Position numbers and translations under genes: made by a program. Shown here piece after piece: positions 21,307-30,483 of a stretch of 64,000 bases of DNA (positions are counted from its first letter, which is position 1; each line of letters opens with the position of its first letter). Location: contig NZ_CANLSZ010000003.1 in NCBI RefSeq assembly GCF_947493765.1, forward strand, positions 1 through 64,000. Reading direction: 5' to 3'. Under the pieces are notes generated by a model. It was not told the origin of the DNA and ran no database searches. It worked only from the letters and a program-made list of their open reading frames with translations. This DNA comes from an uncultured Arthrobacter sp. Lineage in GTDB: Bacteria > Actinomycetota > Actinomycetes > Actinomycetales > Micrococcaceae.

Positions 21307-23055
21307 TTGAGCATCCCAGCCGGCCGGACCAGTCATGAAGGCGCAGCAGAATCGACCCGCACGGTGGTGCAGGAGCTCAGGGACAACCCCAGAGCCTCCG
21401 TGCTCATCATCGGCGGCGGGATCAATGGTGTGGGCACGTTCCGCGATCTGGCGCTGCAGGGGGTGGACGTGGCCCTCGTGGAGCGCGGCGACTACTGCCA
21501 GGGTGCCTCCGGTGCGTCCTCGCACATGATCCACGGCGGTATCCGCTATCTCGAGAACGGCGAGTTCCGCCTCGTGCGCGAATCGGTGATCGAGCGCAAC
21601 GCGCTCATGAAGATCGCCCCCCACTACGTCAAGCCCCTGCAGACCACGATCCCCATCTACTCCACCTTCTCGGGCATCCTCTCCGCACCGCTGCGCTTCC
21701 TGACGCACAAGCAGGGCAAGCAGGTGGAGCGCGGTGCCGTGCTCATCAAGGCCGGCCTGACCATGTACGACTTCTTCTCCCGCGACGGCGGCAATGTGCC
21801 CCGGCACTCCTTCGTGGGCCGCAAGAAGGCCCTCGCCTCCATGCCGGACCTGCGCAAGGACGTCAAGTACGCCGCCACCTACTTCGATGCCTCGGTCCAC
21901 AACCCCGAGCGGCTCACGCTCGACGTGCTGCGCGACGGCCAGACGGCCAACCCGGCGGCCCGGGCGGCCAACTACGTCAGCGCGGTCAGCGCGGGCGAGG
22001 ACGGCGTGGAACTGCGCGACGAGCTCACGGGCGAGACCTTCACCTTCCAGGCCGACGTCGTCGTCAACGCCTCGGGTGCCTGGACGGACGAGACCAATGC
22101 CGCACTGGGAACCAGGACCCGGTTCATGGGCGGGACCAAGGGCTCGCACATCGTGCTCGACCACCCGGAGCTGCTGAAGGCCTGCAACGGTACCGAGATC
22201 TTCTTCGAGCACGTCGACGGCCGGATCGTCCTCATCTACCCCATGGGCGACCGGGTGCTCGTGGGCACCACCGACATCGACGTCGACGTCACCGAGCAGG
22301 CGGTGTGCACCGACGAGGAGATCGACTACTTCTTCGAGCTCATCGGCCACGTCTTCCCGGACATCACGGTTGCCGCGAAGGACATCGTGTACTCCTTCTC
22401 CGGCGTCCGTCCACTGCCCCGGCACGACGAGACCCAGCCCGGCTTCGTGTCCCGCGACTACCGGATCGAGAAGCGCGAGGAGAAGGCCGACGGCCGCGCC
22501 GTGACCACGCTGAGCCTCGTGGGCGGCAAGTGGACCACGTTCCGTGCGCTGTCCGAGCATCTCGCCGACGACACGCTCGCCGCACTGGGCACCCCGCGCC
22601 GCACCTCCACCGCCGGCCTGGCCATCGGCGGCGGGAAGGACTTCCCCACGGACGAGGCCGCGGAACGCGCCTGGGTCAGGGGCATGGTGCGCCCCGGCTT
22701 CGACGAGGCGCGCGTGCGGGTGCTGCTGACCCGGTACGGGACCCGTGCGAGCGATGTCATCGACTACCTCACCGAAGGACCCGACCGCGTGTTCACCTCG
22801 ACCGCCGAGCTGAGCACCCGGGAACTGGCCTACATGGTGGAGCACGAGCAGATCGGCCACCTGATCGACGTGCTGATCCGCCGTACGTCGCTGGCCTTCC
22901 GCGGCCTCGTCACCGAGGAGCTGCTCGCCGAGCTGTCCGAGACCCTGGCGCCACTGCTGGGCTGGGACGAGGCACAGGCAGCGGCCGAGATCGGGCTGGC
23001 CGGCACGGTCCTCGCCGAGGCCCACAGGGTGCACGTCAAAAGCCTGACCTCGTAG
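21307..23055 (+). CDS. glpD: Glycerol-3-phosphate dehydrogenase, FAD-dependent
   Basis: Oxidises glycerol 3-phosphate to dihydroxyacetone phosphate and passes electrons to quinone at the membrane. The FAD-binding loop IIGGGINGVG is at 34-43, followed by GASGASSHMIHGGIRYLE; the C-terminal DAO_C domain is present, giving 582 aa. The chosen start is TTG 21307, with GGAG seven bases before it; longer frames reach into the promoter region. It is the first gene of the glycerol cluster, and glpF follows after a 138-base gap with two hairpins. Confidence 0.94.
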   Translation: MSIPAGRTSHEGAAESTRTVVQELRDNPRASVLIIGGGINGVGTFRDLALQGVDVALVERGDYCQGASGASSHMIHGGIRYLENGEFRLVRESVIERNALMKIAPHYVKPLQTTIPIYSTFSGILSAPLRFLTHKQGKQVERGAVLIKAGLTMYDFFSRDGGNVPRHSFVGRKKALASMPDLRKDVKYAATYFDASVHNPERLTLDVLRDGQTANPAARAANYVSAVSAGEDGVELRDELTGETFTFQADVVVNASGAWTDETNAALGTRTRFMGGTKGSHIVLDHPELLKACNGTEIFFEHVDGRIVLIYPMGDRVLVGTTDIDVDVTEQAVCTDEEIDYFFELIGHVFPDITVAAKDIVYSFSGVRPLPRHDETQPGFVSRDYRIEKREEKADGRAVTTLSLVGGKWTTFRALSEHLADDTLAALGTPRRTSTAGLAIGGGKDFPTDEAAERAWVRGMVRPGFDEARVRVLLTRYGTRASDVIDYLTEGPDRVFTSTAELSTRELAYMVEHEQIGHLIDVLIRRTSLAFRGLVTEELLAELSETLAPLLGWDEAQAAAEIGLAGTVLAEAHRVHVKSLTS

Positions 23056-23079
23056 CGGCTCCCGCCGCGACGACGTCGA

Positions 23080-23162
23080 ACCGCTGTCACTCGCAGCGGT
23101 GCAATGCCAACGGCAGCGGTTGCCGGGGGGAACCAACGGGTGCCGTCGAGGCGGCGGCACCC
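23080..23162 (+). other. Two hairpins between glpD and glpF
   Basis: ACCGCTG/CAGCGGT (23080-23086/23094-23100) and GGGTGCCG/CGGCACCC (23138-23145/23155-23162) form small stems without T tracts. They could set relative expression of glpD and glpF by processing or partial termination. Confidence 0.4.
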
Positions 23163-23193
23163 GACGACAAGTGAATAGACAAAGGAGTCAAGG

Positions 23194-23937
23194 ATGTCTC
23201 TGGAAGTGTTCGTCGCCGAAACCTTCGGCACAATGCTGCTACTGCTGCTCGGTACGGGTGTGGTCGCGAACGTCGCGCTCGCCAAGACCAAGGGCAACAA
23301 CGGCGGCTTTCTCATGGTCAACTTCGGGTGGGGGCTCGCGGTCTTCGCGGGTGTCTACGTGGCCGCCCTCTCGGGAGCCCACCTGAACTTCGCCGTCACC
23401 ATCGGACTGCTCTTCAGCGACTCCGCTGAATACGCACCGGGTGTCGACAAGACCTTCGTCACCACACTCGCGTACTTCGCGGCCCAGATGCTCGGCTCGA
23501 TCATCGGCGCCGTCCTGTGCTGGCTGTCCTACAAGCACCACTTCGACGAGGAGCCCGATCCCGCCAACAAGCTCGGTGTCTTCGCGACCGGCCCGGCGAT
23601 CCGCTCCTACGGCTGGAACATGGTCACCGAGATCATCGCGACCTTCGTCCTCGTGCTCGTCATCCTCTCGTTCGCAGGGACCCCGTCCGGACTCGGCCCC
23701 CTGGCCGTCGCACTCCTCGTGGTCGGCATCGGCGCCTCGCTCGGCGGGCCCACCGGATACGCCATCAACCCGAACCGTGACCTCGGCCCGCGCATCGCGC
23801 ACGCCTTCCTGCCCATCAAGGGCAAGGGCTCCAGCGACTGGGCCTACGCCTGGGTCCCGGTCTTCGGACCGGTCATCGGCGGTGCGCTCGCCGGCATCGT
23901 GGTGCAGTTCATCTCGTTCCCCGTCGTCGCCGCCTGA
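23194..23937 (+). CDS. glpF: Glycerol facilitator / aquaglyceroporin with non-canonical NPA boxes
   Basis: The 247-aa MIP-family channel has six hydrophobic segments and two half-helix boxes. The first box reads NFA (65-67, in SGAHLNFAVT) and the second NPN (192-194, in GYAINPNRDLGPR), where the family usually has NPA twice; the following aromatic/arginine filter Arg195 is kept. It sits between glpD and glpK, so glycerol is the likely cargo. AAAGGAG lies upstream of the ATG. Whether the altered boxes change selectivity is unknown. Confidence 0.92.
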   Translation: MSLEVFVAETFGTMLLLLLGTGVVANVALAKTKGNNGGFLMVNFGWGLAVFAGVYVAALSGAHLNFAVTIGLLFSDSAEYAPGVDKTFVTTLAYFAAQMLGSIIGAVLCWLSYKHHFDEEPDPANKLGVFATGPAIRSYGWNMVTEIIATFVLVLVILSFAGTPSGLGPLAVALLVVGIGASLGGPTGYAINPNRDLGPRIAHAFLPIKGKGSSDWAYAWVPVFGPVIGGALAGIVVQFISFPVVAA

Positions 23938-24000
23938 GAGCAGGCTCCCGCGGCTCCCAGCAGCCGCTGATCACCCCCTCATGAACTGAAGGAGTACGAC

Positions 24001-25518
24001 ATGTCACAGCAGTACGTCATCGCCATCGACCAGGGCACCACCTCCAGTCGGGCCATCGTGTTCGACCACAAGGGCGAGATCGTCTCGTCCGGTCAGAAGG
24101 AACACGAGCAGATCTTCCCGAAGGCCGGCTGGGTGGAGCACGACCCGGCCGAGATCTGGAACAACACGCGCGAGGTCATCGGCTCGGCCCTGTCCAAGGC
24201 CAATCTCACGCGGCACGACATCGCCGCCGTCGGGATCACCAACCAGCGCGAGACCGCCGTCGTGTGGGACAGGACCACCGGCCAGGCCGTCTACAACGCC
24301 ATCGTCTGGCAGGACACCCGGACGCAGTCCATCGTCGACGAACTCGCGCAGGACGGCGGGGTGGAGCGCTACAAGGCCACGGTCGGTCTGCCGCTGGCCA
24401 CCTACTTCTCCGGCACCAAGATCAAGTGGATCCTCGACAACGTCGAGGGTGCGCGTGAGAAGGCGGAGGCCGGCGACCTCATCTTCGGCAACACCGACTC
24501 CTGGGTGACCTGGAATCTCACCGGCGGCACCGACGGAGGCGTGCACATCACCGACGTGACCAACGCGTCCCGCACGCTGTTCATGGATCTGGAGACCCTC
24601 AGCTGGGACGAGTCGATCCTGGCCGACTTCGGTGTGCCCGTGTCGATGATGCCCGAGATCAAGTCCTCGTCCGAGGTCTACGGCACGGTGCACACCTCGC
24701 AGCTGCTGCGGGAGACCCCGGTGGCCGGCATCCTCGGCGACCAGCAGGCGGCGACCTTCGGGCAGGCGGCCTTCGACAAGGGCGGCGCGAAGAACACCTA
24801 CGGCACGGGCAACTTCATGATCGTCAACACCGGCGAGGAGATCGTCCACTCCAAGAACGGCCTGCTCACCACCGTCTGCTACAAGCTCGGCGACGCCAAG
24901 CCGGTGTACGCGCTCGAGGGATCCATCGCCGTCACGGGCTCGCTCATCCAGTGGCTCCGGGACAACCTGGGCATGATCAGGAGCGCGCCCGAGGTGGAGC
25001 AGCTCGCCACGACCGTGGAGGACAACGGCGGCGTCTACATCGTGCCCGCGTTCTCCGGCCTCTTCGCACCGTACTGGCGCTCGGACGCCCGCGGCGCGAT
25101 CGTGGGACTCACCCGGTTCGTGAACAAGGGCCACATCGCCCGTGCCGCGCTGGAGGCCACCGCCTTCCAGACCCGGGAGGTGCTCGATGCCGCCAACGCC
25201 GACTCCGGCGTCGACATGGAGGACCTGAGGGTCGACGGCGGCATGGTCGCCAACGATGCCCTCATGCAGTTCCAGGCGGACATCCTCGGGATCCCGGTCA
25301 TCCGCCCGAAGGTGACGGAGACCACCGCGCTCGGCGCCGCCTACGCCGCGGGACTCGCCGTCGACTTCTGGAAGGACACCGACGAGCTCGCGGCCAACTG
25401 GTCGGAGGACAAGCGCTGGAACCCCACCATGGACGCCGCCGCGCGCGACCGCCAGCTGCGCCTGTGGAAGAAGGCCGTCACGAAGACCTTCGACTGGGTC
25501 GACGAGGACGTCGAGTAG
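24001..25518 (+). CDS. glpK: Glycerol kinase
   Basis: Phosphorylates glycerol, trapping it after GlpF transport. The 505-aa FGGY-family protein has [13 protein letters not shown] at the N-terminus, WQDTRT, and the signature [12 protein letters not shown] in the ATPase fold. AAGGAG lies eight bases before the ATG. It is the last gene of the cluster and is followed by a strong hairpin. Confidence 0.97.
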   Translation: MSQQYVIAIDQGTTSSRAIVFDHKGEIVSSGQKEHEQIFPKAGWVEHDPAEIWNNTREVIGSALSKANLTRHDIAAVGITNQRETAVVWDRTTGQAVYNAIVWQDTRTQSIVDELAQDGGVERYKATVGLPLATYFSGTKIKWILDNVEGAREKAEAGDLIFGNTDSWVTWNLTGGTDGGVHITDVTNASRTLFMDLETLSWDESILADFGVPVSMMPEIKSSSEVYGTVHTSQLLRETPVAGILGDQQAATFGQAAFDKGGAKNTYGTGNFMIVNTGEEIVHSKNGLLTTVCYKLGDAKPVYALEGSIAVTGSLIQWLRDNLGMIRSAPEVEQLATTVEDNGGVYIVPAFSGLFAPYWRSDARGAIVGLTRFVNKGHIARAALEATAFQTREVLDAANADSGVDMEDLRVDGGMVANDALMQFQADILGIPVIRPKVTETTALGAAYAAGLAVDFWKDTDELAANWSEDKRWNPTMDAAARDRQLRLWKKAVTKTFDWVDEDVE

Positions 25519-25530
25519 CACAGCAGTCAC

Positions 25531-25565
25531 CGTACGCCCGGTCCGTCCGACGGACCGGGCGCACG
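25531..25565 (+). terminator. Hairpin terminator after glpK
   Basis: GCCCGGTCCGTC (25536-25547) and GACGGACCGGGC (25549-25560) are fully complementary, and flanking bases extend the stem with one mismatch. There is no T tract, as is common for actinobacterial terminators. Confidence 0.55.
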
Positions 25566-25598
25566 GTGCCCGCCGCGAGGGTCGCGGGAGCACACTGC

Positions 25599-25604
25599 TA
25601 AAGT
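25599..25604 (+). promoter_or_regulatory. Candidate -10 box of the leuS leader transcript
   Basis: TAAAGT is followed by six bases and the ATG of the leader peptide at 25611, predicting an RNA that starts at the leader start codon. No -35 consensus is visible. Confidence 0.55.
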
Positions 25605-25610
25605 GAGGGC

Positions 25611-25637
25611 ATGCCGCGGATCCTCCTCCTTCCCTAG
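25611..25637 (+). CDS. leuS leader peptide (Met-Pro-Arg-Ile-Leu-Leu-Leu-Pro)
   Basis: An 8-codon frame with three consecutive leucine codons (CTC CTC CTT) ends in TAG. A 6-bp hairpin and then a T-tailed terminator follow before leuS. This is the arrangement of a classical ribosome-mediated attenuator: stalling at Leu codons when charged leucyl-tRNA is scarce would favour readthrough into leucyl-tRNA synthetase. I recall comparative work predicting leuS attenuators in Streptomyces. It is too short to detect by normal gene calling. Confidence 0.65.
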   Translation: MPRILLLP

Positions 25638-25689
25638 CCGCACGGTCACGACCCTGCGGCGGCCCCTCCTGCGTGAGGGGCTTTTGTGT
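25637..25689 (+). terminator. Attenuator terminator upstream of leuS
   Basis: GCCCCTC (25662-25668) and GAGGGGC (25675-25681) form a 7-bp stem followed by TTTTGTGT, the clearest intrinsic terminator in the window. An upstream stem GCCGCA/TGCGGC (25637-25642/25655-25660) begins at the leader peptide stop codon and abuts the terminator, so a ribosome position can influence folding. Confidence 0.7.
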
Positions 25690-25784
25690 GTTCGGCGCCG
25701 ACCGGCCACATCGCGCAGCGCATCACCCGCCGGCCGGGAGGGCACGCCCGGCACCACGTTCCACCGACAAGGACAGGCCATACA

Positions 25785-28282
<2,498 letters not shown>

Positions 28283-28283
<1 letters not shown>

Positions 28284-29191
28284 TGGACGCCGACGCCGCT
28301 CCCGACGATGCGGAGGTACCGGCGCGCATCGCCGTCGTCACCGATTCGGCAGCCGGTCTCCCGCCCGCGTGGCTGGAGCCCGGCGGTGCGGCGCACGGGA
28401 TCCGCACCGTCGCGCTGCCGGTGCTCGTGGGGCACGACATCCTCACCGGGGAGCACGACGACGTCACCGCACCCCTGATGCTGGCCCTGGCCGCAGGGGC
28501 GGACGTGCGCACCTCCCGGCCGTCGCCGGGCCAGTTCGACCGCGCCTACGGGCAGCTCGCCGACGAGGGGTTCGACGGCGTCGTCTCCGTCCATCTCTCG
28601 GGCCTGCTCTCCGGCACGGTGGATGCGGCACGCATGGCCGCCGCCCGCGCGTCGTTGCCCGTGGAGGTCATCGACACGCGCACCGCGGGGATGGCGCAGG
28701 GCCGCGCGGCGCTCGCGGCCCTGGACGCGGTCCGGACGGGGGCGGAGCTGCACGCGGCGGCGGCGACCGCGGCGATGGTCGCGCGGGCGTCCTCCCTCTA
28801 CTTCTACGTCCCGAGCGTCGAGCAGCTGCGGCGCGGCGGGCGCATCACGGCGGCCGCCGGATGGCTGGGCACCCTCCTGTCGGTCCGGGTCATCCTGCAT
28901 GTCCGCGGTGGCGCCCTGGTGCCCCTGGAGCGCATGCGCTCGGCGGCACGCGGACTGCAGCGGCTCGAGGAGCTCACCGCCACCGACGTCGCCGCGCGGA
29001 GCGGCAGCGTGCACCTGACCGTGCACCATTTCGGCAACGAGGAGGACGCCCTCGCCCTCGCGGAGCGCCTCGGGACCGTCGCCCGCGCCGCGTCCGTCTC
29101 GACGGCACCCTGCCCGGCCGTCCTCGCCGCGCACGCAGGGCTGGGCGTGCTGGCGGTGACGGTCAGCTCCGCAGCAGCCGGGGAACGGTGA
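28283..29191 (+). CDS. DegV family fatty-acid-binding protein
   Basis: DegV proteins bind a fatty acid or its acyl phosphate and in many bacteria present it to fatty acid kinase. The 302-aa protein has the motif VVTDSAAGLPP (about 18-28), the segment TSRPSPGQF (about 75-83) and the serine-containing loop HLSGLLSGT. The ATG overlaps the leuS stop, so expression is probably coupled to leuS. No FakA-type kinase is seen nearby. Confidence 0.9.
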
Positions 29192-29262
29192 GCCCGGGCC
29201 TCGGCCGCTCGGAGGATGTCCACATAGGAGCGACCCGACCCGGTGGTGCCGACCCGGCCTCC

Positions 29263-29268
29263 TAGCGT
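29263..29268 (+). promoter_or_regulatory. Candidate leaderless promoter -10 box of comEA
   Basis: TAGCGT is followed by six bases and the ATG at 29275, with no Shine-Dalgarno. This also supports the long N-terminal form of the protein. Confidence 0.5.
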
Positions 29269-29274
29269 GGGGCC

Positions 29275-30483
29275 ATGGGAACGCATCGATGGCCAACCAC
29301 CGGGGACCCCCGCCGACCGGACGCCCGCCGACCGGACCCCGCGCCGGAGACGGCTGCGCCGGCGTCACTGCAGCACGCCCGGTCCCCCGCCGCTCCGGCG
29401 GCGGGAGAAGACCGCGAGGGGCGGCGAACCCCGTCCGGTACCGGCCCCGCCGGCAGCAGTGCTCCGCCGGACCGGGTGCGGCTGCCCCGACCGTCCGGCC
29501 GGGCGCCGGGCCCCGTCCGGGACCCTGCTGACTGGGACCCGCCGGACCACGCCGCTGGTGATCCGGACCCCGTTGATCTGGACCCCGTTCATCCGGACCC
29601 TGGTGATCCGGATCTCGCCGAGGACGCCCCTGTGGACACCAGGACTGCCGGCGGTATCACCGGAGCGAGGAGCGTCCACAGCGCCGGCCTCCGGTGGCGC
29701 GTCGGCCGGTCGGCCGCCCTCGTCTTCCTCGGCGTGGCCCTGGCCGTGGGAGCCGCACTGTTCCTCGTCCGCAGCTCCGAGCCGTCCGCCGCTGCCCTAT
29801 CCGTGGAACTCGACGCCACCCGTCCCACGGTGTCGGGTCCCACTGTGTCCGGTTCCTCCGCGGCGTCAGCACCGCCGGGCACACCCGTCGGGACCCCGCC
29901 CGCGGTGGACGGTCCCGTCGGTCCGGATACGGGTGGAGGACCGGGGAGCGGCACGGCTGGTGGACCACCGGGACAGGACGGCGCCGGCACGATCGTCGTC
30001 TACGTCACCGGGGCGGTCGCCGCTCCCGGCGTCGTGACCGTGCGGAACGGGACACGGCTGGGGGAGATCCTCGAGGAGGTGGGGGGAGCACTCCCGGACG
30101 CCGACCTGGAGATCGTCAATCTCGCGGCGCCGCCCGTCGACGGCCAGCACATCCACGTCCTCGCCGTCGGGGAGGAACCGAGGATCGTTCCGGGGGAGCA
30201 GCCGGCGGTTCTCGCTCCGGCCTCCGGCCCGGGCCCGACGACGGGCGGTCCTATCGGCTCCGGTGACGGTCAGGAAGGGGGCCCCGGCCAAGTGATCGAC
30301 CTCAACACGGCCACGCTCGCGCAGCTCGAGACACTGCCCCGCGTGGGCCCGGTGCTCGGCCAGCGCATCATCGACTGGCGCGAGGACAACGGGCCCTTCC
30401 TGCAGGCGGAGGACATCGACGCCGTTCCGGGTATCGGCCCGGCGATGCTCGAGGGCATCCTGCCGCTCGTCTCCGTGCGGTGA
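29275..30483 (+). CDS. comEA: ComEA-type DNA-binding competence protein
   Basis: ComEA is a membrane-anchored protein that binds incoming DNA outside the membrane. Order in the 402 aa: a long Pro/Asp/Arg-rich N-terminal region (1-140), one transmembrane helix (about 148-165, ALVFLGVALAVGAALFLV), a Ser/Thr/Gly/Pro linker, a SLBB domain (about 240-295, IVVYVTGAVAAPGVV), and C-terminal helix-hairpin-helix motifs (about 340-400, IDLNTATLAQLETLPRVG). Much of the N-terminal region is low complexity and partly repeat-encoded. comEC overlaps its stop, so the two form a DNA-uptake operon. Confidence 0.9.
   Translation: MGTHRWPTTGDPRRPDARRPDPAPETAAPASLQHARSPAAPAAGEDREGRRTPSGTGPAGSSAPPDRVRLPRPSGRAPGPVRDPADWDPPDHAAGDPDPVDLDPVHPDPGDPDLAEDAPVDTRTAGGITGARSVHSAGLRWRVGRSAALVFLGVALAVGAALFLVRSSEPSAAALSVELDATRPTVSGPTVSGSSAASAPPGTPVGTPPAVDGPVGPDTGGGPGSGTAGGPPGQDGAGTIVVYVTGAVAAPGVVTVRNGTRLGEILEEVGGALPDADLEIVNLAAPPVDGQHIHVLAVGEEPRIVPGEQPAVLAPASGPGPTTGGPIGSGDGQEGGPGQVIDLNTATLAQLETLPRVGPVLGQRIIDWREDNGPFLQAEDIDAVPGIGPAMLEGILPLVSVR
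29557..29616 (+). repeat. 15-bp tandem repeats in the comEA N-terminal region
   Basis: Four units of the pattern GxTxATCCGGACCCC begin at 29557, 29572, 29587 and 29602. They encode the Asp-Pro-rich stretch DPDPVDLDPVHPDPGDPD. The period keeps the frame. Confidence 0.75.

Noticed and set aside
25638-25784. T-box riboswitch upstream of leuS
   Set aside because: No T-box AGGGUGGNACCGCG-like sequence or specifier stem is visible; the Leu leader peptide and terminator explain the region.
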